A DNA stretch of 8,607 bases from positions 1 through 8,607 of the forward strand of contig CAAGFP010000203.1 of the NCBI GenBank assembly GCA_900769175.1, read 5' to 3'. This DNA comes from Lachnospiraceae bacterium (lineage in GTDB: Bacteria > Bacillota > Clostridia > Lachnospirales > Lachnospiraceae). Below the pieces are notes generated by a model. The model was not told the DNA's origin and made no database searches. It was given only the letters and a program-made list of their open reading frames with translations. A program made the translations under genes and the position numbers. Of this stretch, positions 1 to 4,715 are shown piece by piece (the first letter of the stretch is position 1; every line of letters begins with the position of its first letter).

Positions 1-20
1 ACACGACGCTCTTCCGATCT
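1..20 (+). other. Illumina TruSeq adapter (P5/read 1 side), not biological
   Basis: The 20 bases ACACGACGCTCTTCCGATCT are the 3' end of the TruSeq universal/read 1 adapter. They are library sequence, not genome, and should be trimmed. Biological sequence starts at 21, so anything upstream of the hup promoter is unknown. Confidence 0.98.
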
Positions 21-41
21 AGTTTTATTTCTTATTTATCC

Positions 42-70
42 TTGACAAATTAGGATAAAACCACTATAAA
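42..70 (+). promoter_or_regulatory. Sigma-A promoter of hup
   Basis: A consensus -35 TTGACA (42-47) is followed by a 17-bp spacer and TATAAA (65-70), so transcription should start near 77 and leave a leader of about 70 nt before hup. A perfect 7-bp inverted repeat, TTTATCC (35-41) and GGATAAA (53-59), brackets the -35 and could be an operator. Near-consensus elements with ideal spacing fit the high expression expected for HU. Confidence 0.85.
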
Positions 71-80
71 TAGAATAAGC

Positions 81-97
81 GGGCTATTTGAGAGCCC
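81..97 (+). promoter_or_regulatory. Small hairpin near the 5' end of the hup transcript
   Basis: GGGCT (81-85) and AGCCC (93-97) form a perfect 5-bp stem with a 7-nt loop, starting only a few nucleotides after the predicted transcription start near 77. Hairpins at the extreme 5' end often protect mRNA from decay. It has no clean T-run, so a terminator is less likely. The role is inferred. Confidence 0.35.
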
Positions 98-145
98 CTT
101 TAGCTTTATTGTTATTTTAATTAGAAATTACAGGAGGAGTTCATA

Positions 146-421
146 ATGAACAAGACAGAATTAATTGCAGCAATCGCTGATCAGGCAGGACTTACAAAGA
201 AAGATTCAGAAAAGGCACTTAAGGCTTTCACAGATGTAGTTGCAGCAGAATTAAAGAAAGGCGAAAAAATTCAGTTAGTTGGATTCGGTACCTTCGAAGT
301 ATCTAAGAGAGAAAAGAGAGAAGGAAGAAATCCTCGTACTGGCGAAACCATGACAATCGCAGCTTCTAAGACTCCTAAGTTCAAAGCTGGAAAGCAGTTA
401 AAGGATGAAATCAACGCATAA
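146..421 (+). CDS. hup: DNA-binding protein HU
   Basis: This is a 91-aa HU-family nucleoid protein, the usual length. HU dimers bend and compact DNA with little sequence specificity. The helical N-terminal dimerisation part (about residues 1-40) starts MNKTELIAAIA. It is followed by the glycine-rich turn VGFGTF (45-50) and the DNA-binding arm with GRNPRTGE (60-67), whose proline (P63) is the family's intercalating residue. The C-terminus keeps the typical KTPKFKAGKQLKD pattern. The ATG is fixed by a strong AGGAGG at 132-137, 8 nt upstream. A strong sigma-A promoter (42-70) and an intrinsic terminator (441-465) frame it as a largely independent, highly expressed unit. HU rather than IHF is favoured by the Gram-positive context. 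Nothing in it looks odd or broken. Confidence 0.97.
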   Translation: MNKTELIAAIADQAGLTKKDSEKALKAFTDVVAAELKKGEKIQLVGFGTFEVSKREKREGRNPRTGETMTIAASKTPKFKAGKQLKDEINA

Positions 422-440
422 TTATTAAGGAAGCATAGTT

Positions 441-465
441 GGCCGGTCGAAAGACCGGCCTTTTT
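441..465 (+). terminator. Intrinsic terminator of hup with GAAA tetraloop
   Basis: GGCCGGTC (441-448) pairs perfectly with GACCGGCC (453-460) across a GAAA tetraloop, followed by TTTTT (461-465). It lies between hup and rqcP, and I see no good promoter between it and rqcP. It may therefore act as a partial terminator that lets some transcription through to rqcP. Confidence 0.9.
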
Positions 466-483
466 ATATCGGAGGGTAATAAC

Positions 484-723
484 ATGAGACTGGATAAATA
501 TTTGAAAGTTTCAAGATTGATTAAGCGCCGCACGGTAGCAAACGAAGCCTGTGATGCAGGCCGGGTAAGCGTGAATGATAAAGTGGCAAAGGCTTCGCAG
601 GAGGTCAAGCCCGGAGATATCATTTCCATCCGTTTTGGCGACAGGTTTCAATCGGTTGAAGTGTTAAGCGTGACGGAAACGGTCCGCAAAGAAGAAGCCA
701 AAGAAATGTTTAGAATCATCTAA
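484..723 (+). CDS. rqcP: RqcP (YabO), S4-domain ribosome quality control protein
   Basis: This 79-aa protein is one S4 RNA-binding domain and closely resembles Bacillus subtilis YabO/RqcP, starting MRLDKYLKVSRLIKRRT and carrying the KPGD turn near residues 42-45. In the known pathway RqcP binds stalled 50S subunits and works with RqcH to add C-terminal alanine tails to incomplete proteins, marking them for degradation. The conserved basic residues R2, R11, R15 and R16 are present. ATG 484 is chosen because GGAGGG (471-476) lies 7 nt upstream. An in-frame TTG at 439 would make the coding region run through the hup terminator and is rejected. Hsp15, the proteobacterial S4 relative, is the other possibility, but the size and the yabP neighbour favour RqcP. 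Transcription probably comes by read-through from hup. Confidence 0.93.
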   Translation: MRLDKYLKVSRLIKRRTVANEACDAGRVSVNDKVAKASQEVKPGDIISIRFGDRFQSVEVLSVTETVRKEEAKEMFRII

Positions 724-765
724 CGGTTCTAATGTTGTCCCCCAAAACATATATTGAATAAGAAA

Positions 766-796
766 CTGCCGGGGTGGAATGAAAACCTGACGGCAG
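766..796 (+). promoter_or_regulatory. Hairpin in the leader of yabP
   Basis: CTGCCG (766-771) pairs with CGGCAG (791-796). Inside it, GGGT (772-775) can pair with ACCT (785-788, one G-U pair), leaving a 2-nt bulge (789-790) and a 9-nt loop. No T-run follows, so it is not an intrinsic terminator. It could be a processing or stability element between rqcP and yabP. The function is inferred only. Confidence 0.35.
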
Positions 797-830
797 GATC
801 GGATAAATCTTGTATGTCAGGAGGGCAAAG

Positions 831-1115
831 ATGGACGAAACGGGTTCTATGCGTGTTCACAAAATTATTTTATCGGGACGGAAAAATCTGGCAATCAACG
901 GTGTCTGCGATGTAATTGCCTTTGATGTGTCAGAAATCATTCTTGAAACAGAGGAAGGAATGCTTTTAATCAAAGGAAACGGGATGCATGTCACCCGGTT
1001 ATCTTTAGAAAAAGGCGAAGTCGATATTGAAGGCCAGGTAGACAGCCTGAATTATTCTAAAGCAGCGGACGAAAAGCCGGAACAGAAATCTTTTTTTGGT
1101 AAATTGTTTGGATAA
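831..1115 (+). CDS. yabP: Sporulation protein YabP
   Basis: This 94-aa protein is of the YabP family and close to the usual length (about 100 aa). In Bacillus subtilis, YabP is made in the mother cell and is needed with YabQ for spore cortex formation. Family features visible are SGRKNLAINGV (15-25), the acidic strand ILETEEG, a GxLxIKG-like strand (MLLIKGNGMHV), LSLEKGEVDIEGQVDSLNY, and the C-terminal FFGKLFG. There is no signal peptide or membrane segment. ATG 831 follows AGGAGGG (819-825) by 5 nt. An upstream in-frame TTG (810) lies before that site and is rejected. It follows rqcP by 107 bp, as in other Firmicutes, but the usual next gene, yabQ, is missing here. I see no convincing sporulation-sigma promoter. 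Confidence 0.9.
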   Translation: MDETGSMRVHKIILSGRKNLAINGVCDVIAFDVSEIILETEEGMLLIKGNGMHVTRLSLEKGEVDIEGQVDSLNYSKAADEKPEQKSFFGKLFG

Positions 1116-1117
1116 AA

Positions 1118-1184
1118 TTGTGGTTTTCATAAAATAATATAATATATCTTGTGGTTCACATAATAATATTCCTATATCTTGTGT
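1118..1184 (+). repeat. Imperfect ~30-bp tandem repeats where yabQ would be expected
   Basis: TTGTGG starts at 1118 and 1149 and TTGTGT at 1179, spacings of 31 and 30 bp. The first two units share TTGTGGTT, a CATAAxAATA-like centre and TATATC at the end. An 11-bp exact copy, TATATCTTGTG, occurs at 1143-1153 and 1173-1183. The DNA is very AT-rich. This occupies the first part of the yabP-divIC gap, just upstream of the divIC promoter. Confidence 0.7.
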
Positions 1185-1257
1185 AAAAACAGAGAAAAGC
1201 TACCATTTTATAAGAAAAAATTGGATGAAATCAAGTTGTCATAATGTAAAAAATAGG

Positions 1258-1286
1258 TTGACGGTTTACAGAATATTGGTTACAAT
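1258..1286 (+). promoter_or_regulatory. Sigma-A promoter of divIC
   Basis: TTGACG (1258-1263) and TACAAT (1281-1286) are separated by exactly 17 bp. Transcription should start near 1293, giving a leader of about 65 nt. This makes divIC independent of the yabP transcript. Confidence 0.75.
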
Positions 1287-1357
1287 AACATTATGTTAAC
1301 ACAATTCGGGGTGAAATCGAACGAAATCAGATAGAATTCAATTTTTGGGGGTAGTAA

Positions 1358-1675
1358 ATGGCTTCAGGGAAGAAGAAACGTGTTGCTTACCGCAGAAGAA
1401 AGCAGGACAGGGATGTTACCATTTTAATTCTTGCTGCGATTATCATTTTAGGGGCAACGTTCGGAATAAAAAGTATTTCTTTAATAAAACGTCTGAATGT
1501 GTACGAAGAAAAAGCAGCACATTATCAGCAGTTAATTGAAGAAGAAAATCAAAGAAAAGAAGAATTGGCAGAATTCGAGAAATATACAAAAACAACGAAA
1601 TATATTCAGGAAGTAGCCCAGCAGAAATTTGGTCTGGTGAAAGATGGCGAGATCCTGTTCGTATCAGGGAAATAA
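1358..1675 (+). CDS. divIC: Cell division protein DivIC/FtsB family
   Basis: This 105-aa bitopic membrane protein is of the septum formation initiator family. DivIC joins FtsL and DivIB at the division septum, where the complex activates septal wall synthesis. The order is typical: a very basic cytoplasmic N-terminus (residues 5-18), one membrane helix (about 20-37, ILILAAIIILGATFGI), an extracellular coiled coil rich in E, K and Q (about 44-78), then the conserved end YIQEVAQQKFGLVKDGEILF. ATG 1358 is preceded by GGGGGT (1347-1352), 5 nt away, a G-only variant of the Shine-Dalgarno site. It has its own promoter (1258-1286) and a hairpin downstream. Its place between yabP and spoIIE matches other Firmicutes. 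FtsL is a structural lookalike, but the conserved C-terminal motif and context favour DivIC. Confidence 0.9.
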   Translation: MASGKKKRVAYRRRKQDRDVTILILAAIIILGATFGIKSISLIKRLNVYEEKAAHYQQLIEEENQRKEELAEFEKYTKTTKYIQEVAQQKFGLVKDGEILFVSGK

Positions 1676-1705
1676 AAGGGGATGTAAAACCCCCCGTAAA
1701 GAAAT

Positions 1706-1750
1706 AATAGCTATGGTCATATCAATCAATGATGTGACCATAGCTATTTT
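1706..1750 (+). terminator. Long hairpin downstream of divIC, probable terminator
   Basis: AATAGCTATGGTCA (1706-1719) pairs perfectly with TGACCATAGCTATT (1735-1748), and the stem extends inward by five more pairs, one of them G-U, to a 5-nt loop (1725-1729). It ends in only four T (1747-1750), so termination may be weak. The opposite strand is also T-rich beyond the stem, so it could work in both directions. Confidence 0.55.
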
Positions 1751-1771
1751 GAGTTGTAATTATGCATCTAA

Positions 1772-1833
1772 TCTCATATTTTCGCCTTATAAAAAACCCG
1801 TCGATGAAAACCCGTTATCCGCTCTCATATTTT
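1772..1833 (+). repeat. Two 11-bp direct repeats upstream of spoIIE
   Basis: TCTCATATTTT occurs at 1772-1782 and 1823-1833, 51 bp apart (about five helical turns). The second copy runs into the -35 of the spoIIE promoter. The sequences that follow, TTCGCCT (1781-1787) and TTTGACA (1831-1837), each differ at one position from an inverted Spo0A box (TTCGNCA). They may be regulator sites. Confidence 0.5.
1793..1815 (+). repeat. Short 9-bp direct repeat in the spoIIE leader
   Basis: AAAACCCGT occurs at 1793-1801 and 1807-1815, 14 bp apart, between the two longer repeats upstream of spoIIE. Its role is unknown. Confidence 0.4.
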
Positions 1834-1864
1834 GACAAAATATTCCCGTGAAAGCCTGTATAGT
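1832..1864 (+). promoter_or_regulatory. spoIIE promoter with 21-bp spacer, Spo0A-type
   Basis: A perfect -35 TTGACA (1832-1837) is followed by TATAGT (1859-1864) with a 21-bp spacer. This is too long for an ordinary sigma-A promoter, but it is the arrangement known from Bacillus subtilis spoIIE and spoIIG, which need phosphorylated Spo0A. The -35 lies in the perfect palindrome ATATTTTGACAAAATAT (1827-1843), which contains a one-mismatch Spo0A box (TGTCAAA against TGTCGAA on the minus strand). The -10 lies between AGCCTGT (1853-1859) and ACAGGCT (1870-1876). Transcription should start near 1871. Confidence 0.65.
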
Positions 1865-1910
1865 AAGAAACAGGCTCTACGCCAAGTTGTGTAAATGGGA
1901 GTGAAGAAAT

Positions 1911-3095
1911 ATGGTTCGATATGAAGAAATCAGGGAGGATGCGAGGGTTTTACCTTTTTACGGAAGAAGACGGCTGTTACGTTATGCGGATTGTTTCCGT
2001 GATTTGTCCGATGTGTATCTCAAATGCGTTTCCGAGCAGATGAATGATTTGCGCGACAGGCGTCAGGCATTGGAATATTCCAGAATTTATGACAACGAGG
2101 TTCGTATGTCCAAGCGCCTTTTACAGATTGCGGACAGAATACGCGTAATTGCCGATGAAAATATCACCTATTCCCTCCCTCCGAGGAATAAAATTCGCGC
2201 CTTGCGTATCCTCCTTCGTGAACACGGAATCCGGCTGAAGGAAATTTTCTTCATCAAAAAGGAAGCCGGTACGGAAATTGCCCTGACAATGATGGGCTCA
2301 AAAGAGGCAGATTATACCACGGATGAGATTGCGGAGGCGCTCGGTAAAATCTTTTCGATGCCGATTGTATCGGCGAGAGATAATTTCTATTTCGTAAGCT
2401 ACGAGTTTGACACCTATCTGTTTGAAACCAGACCGCCTTATATTCTTGAGAGCGGCTATGCGGTGGTTCCAAAGGAAACGGAGAAAATTTCCGGAGACAG
2501 CTATCTTTTTTTTGACCGGTCGGAATCGGACCGCTACGTGATTCTCTCTGATGGAGCGGGAAGCGGAGAATGTGCACATAAGGACAGTGAATTCGTTCTT
2601 GATTATTTCGTTCGCTATCTTGAAACCGGATTTACCATGTACGAGGCCTCCTCCATGGTCAATTCGATTTTTTTATCCGGTTACCGTGAAGTCAATATGC
2701 CGACACTGGATGCCTGCCATGTGGATTTGCGGACCGGAACGGCTCATTTTATCAAATACGGGGCAGTGAATACTTATATAAGAAGACGAAATATGGTAGA
2801 AGTCATAGAAAACAGGGGTTTTCCGCTCGGCTTCCGGGAAAACGAAGAGGATGTAATTGTAAGCCCTGTGTATGATTTATCCGGTGGAGAGGTCTGCATT
2901 ATGATATCGGATGGGATTCTCGAATGCTTCCGGGACGAATCGGATTTCCGCGAGCTGCTGTTAAAAACCAGTGTGTTCGACCCTGTTGTGCTAAGTGCAA
3001 CCCTCATGCAGTATGTAATCGGCCTGACACAGGGGAAAATCCGGGATGACATGACGATTCTTGCGTTTCGAATCAAAGAGCGAAATACGGATTAA
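1911..3095 (+). CDS. spoIIE: SpoIIE-type PP2C phosphatase lacking the membrane domain
   Basis: SpoIIE dephosphorylates the anti-anti-sigma factor SpoIIAA, which frees sigma-F in the forespore, and it also takes part in polar septation. This 394-aa version is about half the usual length (827 aa in Bacillus subtilis): the ten-helix membrane domain is absent and no hydrophobic segment is visible. Residues 1-190 are charged and resemble the central FtsZ-contact/oligomerisation region. Residues 193-390 form the PP2C domain. Likely metal-binding acidic residues are intact: SGD (D196), LSDGAGSGE (D214), ISDG (D334) and DDMT (D379-D380). The ATG follows GGGAG (1897-1901). Nothing upstream encodes the missing half, and the reading frame is undamaged, so this looks like a real short form rather than a pseudogene. 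Position after divIC and before tilS is canonical. Another SpoIIE-family phosphatase is possible, but context and promoter favour true SpoIIE. Confidence 0.85.
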   Translation: MVRYEEIREDARVLPFYGRRRLLRYADCFRDLSDVYLKCVSEQMNDLRDRRQALEYSRIYDNEVRMSKRLLQIADRIRVIADENITYSLPPRNKIRALRILLREHGIRLKEIFFIKKEAGTEIALTMMGSKEADYTTDEIAEALGKIFSMPIVSARDNFYFVSYEFDTYLFETRPPYILESGYAVVPKETEKISGDSYLFFDRSESDRYVILSDGAGSGECAHKDSEFVLDYFVRYLETGFTMYEASSMVNSIFLSGYREVNMPTLDACHVDLRTGTAHFIKYGAVNTYIRRRNMVEVIENRGFPLGFRENEEDVIVSPVYDLSGGEVCIMISDGILECFRDESDFRELLLKTSVFDPVVLSATLMQYVIGLTQGKIRDDMTILAFRIKERNTD

Positions 3096-3098
3096 ATG

Positions 3099-3163
3099 CA
3101 TTTGCGGATAAAAAGACGAAGCGCTTTTACAGATAAAAGCATTATAGGCTTTTACGGATAAAA
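3099..3163 (+). repeat. Three 15-bp boxes at exact 25-bp period upstream of tilS
   Basis: CATTTGCGGATAAAA (3099-3113), CTTTTACAGATAAAA (3124-3138) and CTTTTACGGATAAAA (3149-3163) start exactly 25 bp apart, while the 10-bp linkers between them are unrelated. Each box has internal dyad symmetry (TTTTA/TAAAA in the last two; weaker in the first). The last box ends 2 bp before the tilS -35. This looks like a binding-site array rather than a recent tandem duplication. Confidence 0.65.
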
Positions 3164-3165
3164 TC

Positions 3166-3194
3166 TTGAATTTTGCGCCTTGTTTCGTTATATT
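3166..3194 (+). promoter_or_regulatory. Sigma-A promoter of the tilS-hpt-ftsH operon
   Basis: TTGAAT (3166-3171), a 17-bp spacer and TATATT (3189-3194) form a good sigma-A promoter. The expected start, about 7 nt past the -10, falls at 3201, the A of the tilS ATG, so the mRNA would be leaderless. Read-through from spoIIE is also possible because no terminator separates the genes. Confidence 0.6.
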
Positions 3195-3200
3195 AAGGGC

Positions 3201-4715
3201 ATGGAAAAAGAATTTTTGGATTATGTAAAAGCGCATAATTTAATAAAAGAAGACGATGTTGTTGTAATCGGAATTTCAGGCGGGGCAGATTCGGTCTGCC
3301 TTCTTTTACTGTTAAATCGGTTCAAAAGCTGCATTCCGTTTACGCTTCTTGCGGCACATGTGAATCACGGAATCCGTGAAAATGCCAAAAGAGACTGCGA
3401 ATTCGTCCGCTCACTTTGCCGGAAAGAGAGAATTGAACTTTTCGAAAAAGAAGTTTCGATCCCGGAAATCATCAAAGGAACCGGAGAAAGCGCAGAAGAA
3501 GCAGGAAGAAGAGTCCGCTATGAATTTTTTCGGGAAATTTTATCCGAACATGCTTTAGGAAAGCGGGGTAAAATCGCCGTCGCTCACCATGCGGATGATA
3601 ACTGTGAAACCATTTTATTCCATCTGATTCGGGGAAGTGCATTAAAGGGACTTTCCGGGATGGAGGCAGAGTGCAATGATGTCATAAGGCCTCTTTTGTG
3701 GGCCTCAAAGCGTGAAATCGAAGCTTATCTGTCTTTTATCGGACAGGATTATGTCGAGGATGAAACGAATGCGTCGACGGATTATTCCAGAAATCGAATC
3801 CGCCATGAGATTATGCCGGGGTTACTTCAGATTTGTCCGGGGGCGAAGAAAAATATTCTTGAGGCTGCTGCTGTTTTTTCGGAGACCGAATCGTATTTAT
3901 CGGAAGAAACCGGGGCATGCTTTATAAAGCATGTTTCCTTATTAAACGAAACCGGAGATTGTATGAATCAGGAACGCCTGGTTACGGATAAAATAAAAGA
4001 AGATGCATCACATTTAATCACACCCGGCTTGCTGATTCGGGATTCGCTTCTGCAAGAGCACCCCTGTATGATAAACCGTGTACTTTATGAGGGTCTATCC
4101 AGAGTTGCCGGACGCAAAAAAGACATCTCGAAGGTCCAGGTGCGTGAACTTTATGATTTGTTTGGCAAAAATACCGGAAAACGTCGGGATTTCATCTATG
4201 GAATCAAGGCGGTCAGAACCTATGACGGAGTCCGGCTTTATACGGAGGAGACATTGGAAACAGGTCCGAATCGAACCAAAGAGGACGAAGAAGCCTTCGT
4301 TTTGGACCTTTCGGATGGAGATGTCCGAAAAAAACTGGAAAGCGGGCAGAAAATCAAGATTTCCTTCCGGGGAGAAAACTATTTTTTAAGCGTATCTGCA
4401 TATGATGGAAATAAAAAAATTCCGGATAAAACCTATACGAAATGGTTTGATTATGATAAAATAAATAATTGTCTAACATTCAGGACACCGCAGGAAAAGG
4501 ATTATTTCGTTGTAAATTCCGAAGGGAATAAGAAGGTATTAAAGAAATTTTTCAAAGACGAAAAGGTCGAACGGGAATTCAGGCAGTCCATGACGGTAAT
4601 TGCCGACGGTTTTCACATCTTATGGATAGTCGGAATGAGGATGAGCAAATTTTATCAGGTTCAAGGGAATACAAAAAGGATTCTTGAGATACAGTTAGGA
4701 GGAACAGATGTCTGA
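3201..4715 (+). CDS. tilS: tRNA(Ile)-lysidine synthase TilS
   Basis: TilS joins lysine to C34 of the CAU anticodon of a minor tRNA-Ile using ATP, changing both charging and decoding from Met to Ile; it is essential in most bacteria. The N-terminal PP-loop ATPase shows SGGADS (26-31), HVNHG (53-57) and HHADDNCET (129-137), followed by RPLLWASKREIEAYL and the ETNASTDYSRNRIRHEIMP signature. The C-terminal region fits the TilS tRNA-binding domains. At 504 aa it is a little longer than Bacillus TilS. The start is ATG 3201; an in-frame TTG at 3180 has no ribosome site. ATG 3201 also lacks a usable one (AAGGG ends 1 nt before it), consistent with a leaderless mRNA. It overlaps hpt by 8 bp, so the two are translationally linked. 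In Bacillus, TilS and HprT are reported to interact and to influence ftsH expression. Confidence 0.95.
   Translation: MEKEFLDYVKAHNLIKEDDVVVIGISGGADSVCLLLLLNRFKSCIPFTLLAAHVNHGIRENAKRDCEFVRSLCRKERIELFEKEVSIPEIIKGTGESAEEAGRRVRYEFFREILSEHALGKRGKIAVAHHADDNCETILFHLIRGSALKGLSGMEAECNDVIRPLLWASKREIEAYLSFIGQDYVEDETNASTDYSRNRIRHEIMPGLLQICPGAKKNILEAAAVFSETESYLSEETGACFIKHVSLLNETGDCMNQERLVTDKIKEDASHLITPGLLIRDSLLQEHPCMINRVLYEGLSRVAGRKKDISKVQVRELYDLFGKNTGKRRDFIYGIKAVRTYDGVRLYTEETLETGPNRTKEDEEAFVLDLSDGDVRKKLESGQKIKISFRGENYFLSVSAYDGNKKIPDKTYTKWFDYDKINNCLTFRTPQEKDYFVVNSEGNKKVLKKFFKDEKVEREFRQSMTVIADGFHILWIVGMRMSKFYQVQGNTKRILEIQLGGTDV

Noticed and set aside
439..483. TTG-initiated extension of rqcP
   Set aside because: It would be translated through the hup terminator, while ATG 484 has a well-placed GGAGGG and matches the family N-terminus.
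724..830. Sigma-E or sigma-H promoter for yabP
   Set aside because: CATATATT (748-755) resembles a sigma-E -10 and GGAATGA (776-782) a sigma-H -10, but neither has a convincing -35 at the right distance.
1678..1693. GGGG/CCCC hairpin just after divIC
   Set aside because: A 4-bp stem with an 8-nt loop and no T-run is too weak; the long hairpin at 1706-1748 is the better candidate.
2254..2579. Two minus-strand frames inside spoIIE
   Set aside because: They are shadows of the spoIIE coding region without a start signal.
35..3163. GGATAAAA as a shared regulator motif of hup, yabP and tilS
   Set aside because: The same string also occurs inside coding regions (for example near 491, 3985 and 4421), so single copies carry no weight. 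Only the phased array at 3099-3163 stands out.
3180..3200. TTG-initiated extension of tilS
   Set aside because: No ribosome site precedes it and it overlaps the -10 of the predicted promoter.
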